64,000 bases of DNA, taken from Fontibacterium subtropicum (lineage in GTDB: Bacteria > Pseudomonadota > Alphaproteobacteria > Pelagibacterales > Pelagibacteraceae). Below the pieces are notes generated by a model. It made no database searches. It was not told where the DNA came from and worked only from the letters and a program-made list of their open reading frames with translations. The stretch covers positions 1-64,000 of the forward strand of contig CBDDXD010000002.1 in the NCBI GenBank assembly GCA_965235415.1, read 5' to 3'. The stretch's first letter is position 1; each line of letters opens with the position of its first letter. Positions 8,299 through 16,593 of the stretch are shown here, in pieces. Position numbers and translations under genes: made by a program.

Positions 8299-8484
8299 TT
8301 ATTTTTTATTAATAAAACTAATTTTTATTAAAATCGCAAGTAGCAACCAAATAATAAAAGACTCTCCATGGTTGATCCTATAAGATGCTCCAAAAAGCTT
8401 AGCAATGCCAATCACCATATAAAAAACTACTGGTGAAATTACTAAAGATATAGCAAATTGTTTAATATCAAATTTTAATTTCAT
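8299..8484 (-). CDS. Small two-helix membrane protein of unknown function
   Basis: A 61-residue protein with two hydrophobic segments (about 10-31 and 40-57), separated by a short polar loop GASYRINHGES. I do not recognise the family. The gene sits 10 bp upstream of tRNA-Leu on the same strand and between the two YqaA/DedA-like genes, which run the opposite way. The ORF fills the gap neatly and its codon use fits its neighbours. Confidence 0.55.
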   Translation of the reverse strand: MKLKFDIKQFAISLVISPVVFYMVIGIAKLFGASYRINHGESFIIWLLLAILIKISFINKK

Positions 8485-8522
8485 TTTTTAATTATATAAA
8501 TTCAAATATACATGACAAGTTA

Positions 8523-9143
8523 ATGTTAAAAAATTTATTAAATAAACTTATAAAACTAGCAGGACATAAGTTTGCAAAATATTTCTTAGCTGCGTGGTGT
8601 TTTCTAGAAAATATTTTTTTTCCTTTTCCTTCAGATGCAATTGTAATTCCGATGTCAATTGCAAAGCCAAAAAGATGGTTTGAAACTTTCGCAATCGCAA
8701 CTACCGCCGCTTTTGTAGGGGCTCTTGTAGCTTACGCTATAGGGAGTTTTATGTTTCATAAATTAGGCGTCCATATATTTGAACTTTCAGGAGTCGATGA
8801 TCCAAAAAAATTCTTAGCCATCTTTTATAAAAAAAGCACTATGATAACATTTGCTTTCATATTATTCATATCCGGATTTACGCCACTTCCTTTTAACTTG
8901 CTTGCAATAACCAGTGGTTTTGTTCATTTTAACTTTCCGTTGTTTGTAGCCACAGCTCTTTTTACAAGAGGATCTAGATATTTTTTACTTACTTATTTAT
9001 TTTCAAAATTTGGGCCTAAAATTCAAGAACAAATTGAAAAGAAATTTACAACTTTTTTAATTTGGGTCATTGGAAGTTTTGTTGTTGTTATTGCAGGAAT
9101 GTATTTATTTTATATTAAATTTCCACACTACTTTGCTGCTTGA
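8523..9143 (+). CDS. YqaA/DedA-type (VTT domain) membrane protein, copy 2
   Basis: A 206-residue membrane protein of the same family as the 7578-8201 gene. Shared motifs include CFLENIFFPFPSD, the glycine-rich GALVAYAIGSFMF helix and FTPLPFNLLAITSGF. The presumed role is in membrane lipid or carrier handling. Its stop overlaps the TTG start of dsbB by 4 bp, so the two are probably co-translated, followed by coq7. The two paralogues are clearly diverged rather than a recent duplication. Confidence 0.8.
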   Translation: MLKNLLNKLIKLAGHKFAKYFLAAWCFLENIFFPFPSDAIVIPMSIAKPKRWFETFAIATTAAFVGALVAYAIGSFMFHKLGVHIFELSGVDDPKKFLAIFYKKSTMITFAFILFISGFTPLPFNLLAITSGFVHFNFPLFVATALFTRGSRYFLLTYLFSKFGPKIQEQIEKKFTTFLIWVIGSFVVVIAGMYLFYIKFPHYFAA

Positions 9144-9625
9144 AAAATAAAATTTATAATTATTTTATATATATTTTTCTAATCAATATTTTTGTTATTT
9201 TATCTGCATTATTTATTGAGTATATTTTAAAAGTTAAACCTTGTGCTTTATGTATTTATGAACGTTATCCATATTATTTAATTTTACTATTTACTATTTT
9301 ATTTTTTTTTAAAACTAATTGGAAAAATCAATTAATGATTTTAATAATCATAACGTCAATTGTAAGTTTTTTTCTGGCTGGATACCATGTGGGAATCGAG
9401 TATGGATTAATTAACGAATTATCTAGTTGTAAAACTGAAGTAAGTAAAAACATATCTAAAGATATTCTTCTAAAAGAATTACAAAGTAAATTAGCCCCAT
9501 CATGTAAAGAAGTTGCTTTTAAGTTGTTTGGTCTATCTTTAGCATCAATAAATATGATTATGTCTTTAATTCTTACAATTTTATATTATAAAATATTCTT
9601 ATGGACAAAAAGAACGAACAGATAG
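9140..9625 (+). CDS. dsbB: DsbB-like disulfide bond oxidoreductase
   Basis: A 161-residue inner-membrane protein with four hydrophobic segments and the two DsbB cysteine pairs: C35/C38 (KPCALCIYERY) and C97/C122 in the second periplasmic loop. DsbB reoxidises DsbA by passing electrons to ubiquinone. The start is TTG 9140, overlapping the upstream stop; no usable ATG precedes the first membrane helix. It overlaps coq7 by 25 bp, an apt pairing because the next gene makes the quinone this enzyme uses. Confidence 0.85.
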   Translation: MKNKIYNYFIYIFLINIFVILSALFIEYILKVKPCALCIYERYPYYLILLFTILFFFKTNWKNQLMILIIITSIVSFFLAGYHVGIEYGLINELSSCKTEVSKNISKDILLKELQSKLAPSCKEVAFKLFGLSLASINMIMSLILTILYYKIFLWTKRTNR

Positions 9626-10140
9626 CTGAAATGATTAGAGTCAATCACGCTGGAGAACGTGGTGCTATAAAAATATATGAAGGACAACTAAAAGCTCTTC
9701 AACTTTTTAATAAGGATCCAGAATTACAAAATACTATTAAAAATATGCGTGATCACGAATTAGAACATTTAGAATTTTTTGAAAATCAAATTATCGAAAG
9801 AAAAGTTAGACCTACTGCTTTGCTTCCTTTATGGGATTTACTTGGCACAGCTCTTGGTTTTGGCACAGCATTACTTGGAAAAAAAGCTACAGCTTTATGT
9901 ACTTCAGCTGTTGAAGAAGTTATTGGCGGACATTATGGAGAGCAGATTGATATTTTATCTAAGGAATATAAAGAAGAAAAAATGCTGAAAGAAAAATTTA
10001 TTAAATTTAGAGAAGAAGAACTTGAACACAAAAATACTGCTGACAATTTAGGCGCTAACAATGATGGCTTATATTCTATTTTAGATATAGTAATAAAAAA
10101 TAGCTCTAAATTAGCTATAGCTATTTCAAAAAAATATTAA
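9601..10140 (+). CDS. coq7: Coq7 demethoxyubiquinone hydroxylase
   Basis: A 179-residue di-iron carboxylate protein. Metal ligands are visible in the paired motifs NHAGERGAIKIYEGQ (about 15-29), DHELEHLEFFE (about 51-61), EEVIGGHYGEQ (about 105-115) and EEELEHKNTA (about 138-147). It carries out the penultimate ring hydroxylation of ubiquinone synthesis on the inner face of the membrane. The length matches bacterial and mitochondrial Coq7 cores. It is translationally overlapped with dsbB and converges on the HNH gene with a 4-bp overlap. Confidence 0.93.
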   Translation: MDKKNEQIAEMIRVNHAGERGAIKIYEGQLKALQLFNKDPELQNTIKNMRDHELEHLEFFENQIIERKVRPTALLPLWDLLGTALGFGTALLGKKATALCTSAVEEVIGGHYGEQIDILSKEYKEEKMLKEKFIKFREEELEHKNTADNLGANNDGLYSILDIVIKNSSKLAIAISKKY

Positions 10141-10706
10141 CTTTCAAGCTTAACGTCCCAATATAAATAATCTAACCAACTCTGATGTAAAAAGTTTGGC
10201 GGAAAAAATTTACCGTTATCATGCAATTCTTCTACTGTTGGTCTGTATGGTTTTGTTTTTGGGATCATTCCACTAATATGAGGAAGTTTTCCACCTTTCT
10301 TTACATTACATGAGCAACAAGCGGATACCACATTCTCCCAACAAGTAATTCCACCTCTAGATCTTGGTATTACATGATCAAAAGTTAAATTTTTATTATC
10401 TCCACAATACTGACAGGAAAATCTATCTCTTAAAAAAACATTGAATCTTGTAAAATTTGGAAACTCAGAAGGTTTTATATATTTCTTTAAGGAAATTACA
10501 CTTGGCAATTTCATAGAAAAGGAAGGACTTCTTATCTCGCGATCATATTCTGAAACTATTGTCACTCTATCTAAAAAAACATCACGTACGGCATCTTGCC
10601 AGCACCATAATGATAAAGGATAATAACTTAATGGTCTATAATCGGCATTTAAAACAAGGGCTGGACACTTATCCAGAGGTACCGAATTAGATTCTGTAAT
10701 AATCAT
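10137..10706 (-). CDS. HNH endonuclease-family protein
   Basis: A 189-residue protein with the zinc-bound HNH motif: CQYC, then DHVIPRSRGG, WENVV, and CCSCN as the second cysteine pair. The N-terminal part starts with LVLNADYRPLSYYPLSLW, typical of a chromosomal HNH family widespread in alphaproteobacteria and cyanobacteria. The physiological substrate is unknown; it is not next to restriction or phage genes. I rate the fold as sure and the role as open. Confidence 0.85.
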   Translation of the reverse strand: MIITESNSVPLDKCPALVLNADYRPLSYYPLSLWCWQDAVRDVFLDRVTIVSEYDREIRSPSFSMKLPSVISLKKYIKPSEFPNFTRFNVFLRDRFSCQYCGDNKNLTFDHVIPRSRGGITCWENVVSACCSCNVKKGGKLPHISGMIPKTKPYRPTVEELHDNGKFFPPNFLHQSWLDYLYWDVKLES

Positions 10707-10751
10707 TTAATACACTAATTGATATATCAATTTTATTTATAATCAAAATAT

Positions 10752-11417
10752 TTATTTTTTATTAATGTTAATAAATTCTAAACCCAAACTTAATCCTTCA
10801 ACTGGAATAGTATGGCCACAACCTTTAAAAATTTTAGTTTTTAAATTAAATTTATTTTTTAATAAAAAATTTTTTGCCTCCATCATTTCTTCTAAAGGAA
10901 CAATACTATCATCATCTCCATGCATTAAAAAAACTGAAGGTTTTGATTTAATTTTTTTTTCCAAATAAGCTGAGTCATAAATTTTTCCTGAATAACCAAC
11001 TACTCCAGCAATTTTATTAGAATTTGTTAACGCATAATGTAATGAAATCATTGTTCCTTGGCTAAAGCCTACTAAAAATAACTTTGAATAATCTAAGCTT
11101 AACTCTTGAAGTTTTGCATTAATAAAATCTGTTAACTTTAATATTGAATTCTCTAATTCTAAATTAATTTTTTTTTCATCATGACTCATAAGATCAAACC
11201 ATTCAAATCCTCCAGGATTTACTGAACAAACATTTGGTGCATTAGGTGAAGTAAAATAAAAGTCTGGCAAAAATCTCTGCCAATAATTTCCTATATTAAT
11301 TAAATCTTTTCCATCAGCTCCGTATCCATGACAAAAAACTAATAAATAATTTGCCTTAGATGAGGTTTGCGCCAATGAAGTCGATTTTAGAAATATATTT
11401 TCATCAATTAATTTCAT
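10752..11417 (-). CDS. Carboxylesterase/phospholipase-type alpha/beta hydrolase
   Basis: A 221-residue serine hydrolase of the abhydrolase-2 (YpfH/acyl-protein thioesterase-like) family. It has the HGYGADGKDLI oxyanion loop (30-40), nucleophile Ser119 in GFSQG, an acid in HGDDDSIVP and His in CGHTIP. There is no signal peptide, so it acts in the cytoplasm on small acyl esters; the actual substrate is unknown. It is divergent from the HIG1 gene. Confidence 0.85.
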   Translation of the reverse strand: MKLIDENIFLKSTSLAQTSSKANYLLVFCHGYGADGKDLINIGNYWQRFLPDFYFTSPNAPNVCSVNPGGFEWFDLMSHDEKKINLELENSILKLTDFINAKLQELSLDYSKLFLVGFSQGTMISLHYALTNSNKIAGVVGYSGKIYDSAYLEKKIKSKPSVFLMHGDDDSIVPLEEMMEAKNFLLKNKFNLKTKIFKGCGHTIPVEGLSLGLEFININKK

Positions 11418-11466
11418 TAATATTTATTTTATATAATTTTAACCATTTTATGATAACTATTTCTTA

Positions 11467-11667
11467 ATGTCAGATTTAAGTCGTATTATTGCAATAGTTG
11501 CTTTGATTGTTGTTACGATAATCCTTATGCGCGGATTAAAATCATTTTTTCTTGGAAGTAATATTGATGATAAAAGACAAAGTAATAAATTAATGCAGCT
11601 AAGAGTTATTGCGCAATTTGTCGCTATAGTTATTTTAATGACTCTTTTTTATTTTCACAAAAAATAA
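11467..11667 (+). CDS. HIG1-type twin-transmembrane protein
   Basis: A 66-residue protein with two hydrophobic helices (about 7-29 and 46-63) and the intervening SNKLMQLRVIAQF pattern characteristic of the hypoxia-induced-protein (HIG1) region. In mitochondria, HIG1 proteins associate with respiratory supercomplexes. In alphaproteobacteria a role with cytochrome oxidase is plausible but inferred. It converges on the TlpA-like gene with a 2-bp gap. Confidence 0.7.
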   Translation: MSDLSRIIAIVALIVVTIILMRGLKSFFLGSNIDDKRQSNKLMQLRVIAQFVAIVILMTLFYFHKK

Positions 11668-11669
11668 AC

Positions 11670-12215
11670 TTAAAGCTTTATTAACCAACTAATAAATTTT
11701 TCATCAGCAAAATTAATAGAACCTATAACTCTTGCTATTTCTTTACCGTTGCGATCTACAATTAGTGTCGTTGGCAAGCCTCTTAATCCAATTTTATTGG
11801 CTAAAACGTACTCTGGATCATAATAAGTAGAAAAATTTTTAATTTTTAACTCAGTAAAAAATTTATCAGTTTTTTTTTTATTTATCTTTTCAAGATTAAT
11901 AGCAAATATTTTTACTTTTTCTTTGCCGATAACTTCAACTAGCTTATCAATAGATGGCATTTCTTCTTTGCAAGGCACACACCAAGTAGACCAAAAATTA
12001 ATTAGATTTATTTGATGATCAAATTTATTAAACTTTAATTTTTTGCCAGAGAAATCTATAAATTCTTCGCCAATAATTTCTTTTGGAACATCATGAACAA
12101 CTATGTTCTTGAAAGGAAGATCTTTAATGGGTTGTGATAAAGAGTGATTAGTAATAAATAACAATAAACTAGTTAAATAAACTAAATATTTAAAAGAATT
12201 GCGTAAAAAAAACAT
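11670..12215 (-). CDS. TlpA-like periplasmic thiol-disulfide reductase
   Basis: A 181-residue thioredoxin-fold protein with an N-terminal signal/anchor (1-27) and active site WCVPC (C79, C82) inside the TlpA/ResA-type motif NFWSTWCVPCKEEMP. The cis-proline region is RGLPTTLIVD. Relatives reduce apocytochrome or CuA-site cysteines for oxidase and cytochrome c maturation (family knowledge). It is divergent from argH with a 27-bp gap that must hold both starts. Confidence 0.85.
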   Translation of the reverse strand: MFFLRNSFKYLVYLTSLLLFITNHSLSQPIKDLPFKNIVVHDVPKEIIGEEFIDFSGKKLKFNKFDHQINLINFWSTWCVPCKEEMPSIDKLVEVIGKEKVKIFAINLEKINKKKTDKFFTELKIKNFSTYYDPEYVLANKIGLRGLPTTLIVDRNGKEIARVIGSINFADEKFISWLIKL

Positions 12216-12242
12216 AGTTTAATTTTATATATTATTAAAAAT

Positions 12243-13631
12243 ATGACTAAAGGAAATAAAAATAAAGTGTGGGGTACAAGAGTTAAAAAGCCTACATCGA
12301 AACTTTTGCAGTCAATTAATTCTTCGATTGATATTGATAAAAGATTATTCAATGAAGATATTGATGCATCTATTGCTCATTGCGAAATGTTATCAAAGCA
12401 GAAAATTATTAAAAGCGAATCTGCTAAAAAAATCATTTTTGGATTAAAAAAGATTAAAATTGAAATACAAAATAATAAATTTCAATTTAAAAAAGAGCAT
12501 GAAGACATTCATCTTAATGTTGAAAAAAGATTATTTGAAATTATAGGTGATCACGCTGGATTTCTTCATACTGCAAGATCAAGAAATGATCAGGTGGTAA
12601 CAGATTTTAAACTTTGGGTAAAAAAATCTGCAAACATTATCGATAAAAATTTAACTCTACTCATCAAAAGTTTTTTAAATAAAGCTAAAAAAAACATTGA
12701 TGTAATTATGCCAGGATTTACACATCTTAAAAATGCACAGCCGATCCTATTTTCACATTATTTATTGGCGTATGTGGAAATGTTCAAAAGAGACAAGAAA
12801 AGAATTAAAAGTTTCTTAGAAAATATTAATGAAAATCCTTTGGGATCTGCAGCTCTTGCTGGGACTTCATATAATATTGATAGACATTTTACATCAAAAA
12901 AACTTGGGTTTAAAAAACCTACTGACAACTCTATTGATTCGGTTTCTGATAGAGATTTTGCTATTGAATTCTTATTTATTGCATCTTTATGTTCAGTACA
13001 TCTTTCAAGACTCGCTGAAGAAATCATTATTTGGAATTCAGATCTCGTAAATTTAATCACTCTCGAAGATAGTTTATTAACAGGATCTTCAATCATGCCT
13101 CAAAAGAAGAATCCGGATTCTGCAGAATTAATTAGAGGTAAAACTGGAAGAATTTTTGGACAATTGTCTTCAATGTTAACTACAATGAAAGGCTTACCGC
13201 TTGCTTACTTTAAAGACATGCAAGAAGATAAGGAGAGCGTATTCGATTCTTACGACACTCTTTTATTGAATATTCAGCTTGCTAGAGAATTAGTAGATGG
13301 GATGAAACCCAACAAAGCTAAAATGCTAGCTGCTGCAAAATTAGGTTTTACAACCGCAACAGACTTTGCTGATTATTTAGTAAAAAAAGGAATGTCTTTT
13401 AGAGACGCTCATAAAAAATCTGCAACTCTTGTAAATATTGCTGAAAAAAATAATCAAACACTTGATGAGTTAGATTTTTTAACGATTAAAAAAGTTGAAA
13501 AAAGCGTAGAAAAAGATGTTTTGAAAATATTTGATCTGAAAAATTCAGTGAATTCAAAAAAATCTTATGGCGGAACGTCACCGTTTAATGTTAATAAAAT
13601 GATAAAAAAATATCAAAAAGAGTTTAAATGA
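12243..13631 (+). CDS. argH: Argininosuccinate lyase
   Basis: A 462-residue enzyme of the fumarase/aspartase superfamily and the last step of arginine synthesis. The mobile signature loop GSSIMPQKKNPDSAELIRGK holds the catalytic Ser, and HTARSRNDQV (near residue 100) and the HLKNAQPILFSHY region are also typical. The length is standard. Its TGA overlaps the ATG of the lptM-like gene (ATGA), starting the chain argH-lptM-lysA-acyltransferase. Confidence 0.96.
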   Translation: MTKGNKNKVWGTRVKKPTSKLLQSINSSIDIDKRLFNEDIDASIAHCEMLSKQKIIKSESAKKIIFGLKKIKIEIQNNKFQFKKEHEDIHLNVEKRLFEIIGDHAGFLHTARSRNDQVVTDFKLWVKKSANIIDKNLTLLIKSFLNKAKKNIDVIMPGFTHLKNAQPILFSHYLLAYVEMFKRDKKRIKSFLENINENPLGSAALAGTSYNIDRHFTSKKLGFKKPTDNSIDSVSDRDFAIEFLFIASLCSVHLSRLAEEIIIWNSDLVNLITLEDSLLTGSSIMPQKKNPDSAELIRGKTGRIFGQLSSMLTTMKGLPLAYFKDMQEDKESVFDSYDTLLLNIQLARELVDGMKPNKAKMLAAAKLGFTTATDFADYLVKKGMSFRDAHKKSATLVNIAEKNNQTLDELDFLTIKKVEKSVEKDVLKIFDLKNSVNSKKSYGGTSPFNVNKMIKKYQKEFK

Positions 13632-13768
13632 TTAAAGTTTTATTAATACTATCAGTATTATTCTTAACAGTATCTTGTGGTGTAAAAAATAATCCTACTT
13701 ACCAATCTTTTAATAATAATTTTGAAAAACAATCTTTAGAAACTAAAATTGATATCAAAATCATTTAA
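13628..13768 (+). CDS. lptM: LptM-like small outer-membrane lipoprotein
   Basis: A 46-residue lipoprotein: a short hydrophobic signal (2-15), lipobox LTVSC with the acylated Cys at about 16, then CGVKNNPTYQSF, a loose match to the CGxKGPLY start of LptM/YifL proteins. It sits between argH and lysA, the usual alphaproteobacterial address of this gene. ATG overlaps the argH stop and its own TAA overlaps the lysA ATG (TAATG). LptM helps oxidative maturation of the LptD translocon in enterobacteria; the same role here is inferred. Confidence 0.65.
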   Translation: MIKVLLILSVLFLTVSCGVKNNPTYQSFNNNFEKQSLETKIDIKII

Positions 13769-15004
13769 TGAATTTTCTAAAATTCAAAAATAAAAAATTA
13801 TTTTTTGAAAATATTGCTATATCAAAAGTAGCTACAAAAATTAAAACTCCATTTTATCTTCTATTCTTTAGGTCAACTAAAATTTAATTTTAATAATTTC
13901 AAGAAATCTTTTAAAAAAATTAATCCAATTATTTGCTTTTCGGTAAAATCAAATTCAAATTTAAGACTTATTTCTGAATTAAGAAAACTTGGCTCTGGTG
14001 CAGATGTTGTTTCAATTGGCGAATTAAAAATTGCTCTTAAAGCAGGAATCTCTCCTAAAAAAATAGTTTTTTCTGGAGTTGGAAAGACAGAAGAAGAATT
14101 AGATTTTGCAATTAAAAAAGAGATTCTTTTAATTAATGCAGAGTCGGAGGCAGAAATAAGGGCTATTAATAAAATTGCCAAAAAAAATAATAAAATTGTC
14201 TCTGTAGGAATTAGAATTAATCCCAATATCTCAGCTAAAACTAATAAAAAAATATCTACAGGAAAAAAAGATAATAAGTTTGGTATTTCAATGAGTGCAT
14301 GTTTGGAAATATTTAACAATCAATATTATTATGAATATGTAAAATTTGAGGCAATTAGCGTTCATATTGGTTCTCAAATTATGGACATCAATCCGTTCAA
14401 AAAAGTTTTGAATGCACTCTCAAACTTTAATAAAAAAATTAATCTAATTGGAATAAATTTAAAATATATCGATCTAGGGGGTGGGACTGGAATTCCATAC
14501 TCAAGCAACGAGAAAAAATTTAATCTAAAACAATATTCAAATCTTGTTCTGAAATTTAAAAAAGCAAATGATGTAGAAATTATTTTTGAACCAGGAAGAT
14601 CTATTTGTGGCAATACTGGAGTATTAATATCCAAAGTTATTTATCTAAAAGATGTGCCAGGGAAAAAATTTATAATTATTGATGCCGCAATGAATGATTT
14701 AATAAGACCGGCTCTATATGGTGCAAAACATCAAATTTACCCTTTGTTAAAAAATAACTCTAATATTAAGAAAAATACTGAATTTGTCGGTCCGGTTTGT
14801 GAAAGTTCAGATACTTTTATTTCTTACAATAAATATCAAAAACTTAATGAGGGAGATTATGTATGCATTGATAATATTGGAGCATACGGAAGATCTCTAG
14901 CCTCAAACTACAATACACGACCTTATTGCGCGGAAATTTTAATTAATAAAAATAAATATAAAGTAATAAGACAAAGACAAAAATTGGAATCTTTGATTAA
15001 TTAA
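13768..15004 (+). pseudogene. lysA: Diaminopimelate decarboxylase, interrupted by one extra base
   Basis: ATG 13768 overlaps the lptM stop and opens 31 LysA-like residues ending TPFYL. One extra base near C13861 then shifts the frame, and the ATG frame stops soon after. Removing that base gives YSLGQL and an uninterrupted 411-residue LysA to TAA 15002-15004. Motifs are PLP Lys60 in FSVKSNSN, HIGSQI, DLGGGTGIPY, EPGRSICGNTG, the CESSD motif and DNIGAYGRS. The enzyme converts meso-DAP to lysine. No other damage is visible and asd and dapF are intact in the same window. A base-calling or assembly error is therefore more likely than loss of lysine synthesis. Confidence 0.85.
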
Positions 15005-15694
15005 ATGCACTTTTTAAGATCTCTGGTATTTAATTTTGCAACTTACTGTGGTTCTTTTTTCTCAACATTATTAGCTTTGCCAACTCTGATAATGCCAAAA
15101 ACAGCAATGCAATGGTTAGCTCGTATGCTGGGTTTTTATATTATTTTTTGTGTAAGATTTATTATTAATACAAAAATAATATTTAAAGGATTAGAGAATA
15201 TACCAAAAGATAGAAAATTTTTTGTAGCCTCTGCACATCAATCAATTTGCGAAACTTTTGTTTTTAATGCTGTACTTAATGCTCCTATTTTTATTGTTAA
15301 AGCTGAATTATTTAAAATTCCATTTTACGGATGGTGTATAAAAAAATTAGGATTTATAGGAACTCATAGAGAAAAGATTACTAAAGATCACCTTGTTTTT
15401 TTAGAAAAAACTGCTGAAACTATTAATAAAGAAACGTCACCACTAATTATTTTTCCGCAAGGAACGAGAATTAAAAATAATGAAAGAGTTCCTTTGAAAA
15501 AAGGAGTTTCTAGAATTTATGAAAAAGCAAATGTTCCCTGCATACCTGTTAAATTAAATACTGGTGATGTATGGCCTAGAGATAGTTTTTTAAGATTTCC
15601 TGGTGAAATCTGCATAGAATTTAAAAAACCAATTGAACCAGGTTTAAATATGAATGATTTTATGAATAAACTTGAAAAAGAAATTTACGATTAA
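15005..15694 (+). CDS. PlsC-like 1-acyl-sn-glycerol-3-phosphate acyltransferase
   Basis: A 229-residue membrane-associated acyltransferase with an N-terminal hydrophobic segment. The catalytic motif is H78-QSIC-E83, so the usual HX4D is HX4E here, and the second motif is IFPQGTRIKNN. It transfers an acyl chain to lysophosphatidate in phospholipid synthesis, or to a related lipid. It follows lysA directly and ends 4 bp inside the convergent tyrA gene. The HX4E change is tolerated in some family members, so activity is likely. Confidence 0.85.
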   Translation: MHFLRSLVFNFATYCGSFFSTLLALPTLIMPKTAMQWLARMLGFYIIFCVRFIINTKIIFKGLENIPKDRKFFVASAHQSICETFVFNAVLNAPIFIVKAELFKIPFYGWCIKKLGFIGTHREKITKDHLVFLEKTAETINKETSPLIIFPQGTRIKNNERVPLKKGVSRIYEKANVPCIPVKLNTGDVWPRDSFLRFPGEICIEFKKPIEPGLNMNDFMNKLEKEIYD

Positions 15695-16593
15695 TTTTTC
15701 CTACCAAAATTTGGACTATTTATATCTTGTCCAGCCTTAACGATTGCTTGTCTAATTTTTCTAGTTTTAGAAAACAGTTTAAATAATTTATTGCCATCTT
15801 TTTTTACAATTGCACGTTTTAAATTACTTAAATCTAAATTAAATTTTTCTAACATATGAAGAATTTGTTTTCGATTATTAAGAGCAATATCTCTCCACAT
15901 AGTAGGATCTGAGGATGCAATTCTAGTAAAGTCTCTAAATCCGCTAGCGCTATATTTGATAACTTCTGACTTTGTATCTTTTTCAAGATTAGCTGCAGTT
16001 CCGACAATATTATAAGCTATTAGATGAGGTATATGACTTGTAATTGCCATAACTTTATCATGATGCTCAGCTGACATATGTTGAACTTTGCTGCCAATTT
16101 TTTTCCAGAAATTTTTTAGTTTTTTTACCGAATTAGGATTTTTTTTGTTAATCGGAGTTATGATGCACCATCTATTCTTAAACAAATCAGCAAAACCTGC
16201 TTCTGGGCCGCTTTGTTCTGTTCCAGCAACTGGATGAGCTGGAATCCATATAGTATTTTTATTAATTAATTTACTAACTGTGTTAGTTACAAAAATTTTT
16301 GCAGAACCCACATCGGTTAAAATACAATTTTTTTTTAAATGATTTTTAATAACAGAAACAATCTCTTTATAGGTTCCGAGTGGAGTACAAATAATTACTA
16401 AGTCTGAATTTTCAACACTCTTTTTAAGGTTTGGCTCTATATGATTGGTTATTTTAAGTTTGATAGTTTTTTTTAAAACTATTTTAGATTTGTCATGAGC
16501 AACTAAAATTTTACATAAATTATTCTTTTTGATTGCCCTACCGATCGAAGAGCCTATTAAGCCCAATCCTATTATTGTTATTTTATTAAACAT
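15691..16593 (-). CDS. tyrA: Prephenate/arogenate dehydrogenase
   Basis: A 300-residue NAD(P)-dependent enzyme of tyrosine synthesis. It has an N-terminal Rossmann motif GLGLIGSSIG, catalytic-region ITSHIPHLIAYN with the conserved His, and PVAGTEQSGP. There is no fused chorismate mutase domain, so it is the alphaproteobacterial cyclohexadienyl dehydrogenase type. The start overlaps the hisC end by 8 bp; hisC-tyrA pairing supports use of the same aminotransferase for phenylpyruvate and hydroxyphenylpyruvate. Confidence 0.9.
   Translation of the reverse strand: MFNKITIIGLGLIGSSIGRAIKKNNLCKILVAHDKSKIVLKKTIKLKITNHIEPNLKKSVENSDLVIICTPLGTYKEIVSVIKNHLKKNCILTDVGSAKIFVTNTVSKLINKNTIWIPAHPVAGTEQSGPEAGFADLFKNRWCIITPINKKNPNSVKKLKNFWKKIGSKVQHMSAEHHDKVMAITSHIPHLIAYNIVGTAANLEKDTKSEVIKYSASGFRDFTRIASSDPTMWRDIALNNRKQILHMLEKFNLDLSNLKRAIVKKDGNKLFKLFSKTRKIRQAIVKAGQDINSPNFGRKN

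Noticed and set aside
10137..10706. HNH gene as part of a defence or mobile element
   Set aside because: It is a common chromosomal family and its neighbours are housekeeping genes with no methyltransferase or phage genes.
13855..13875. Programmed Ty1-like +1 frameshift in lysA
   Set aside because: Slipping at TTT AGG would lose the conserved Tyr-Ser of LysA; a single extra base just before TATTCT explains the protein better.
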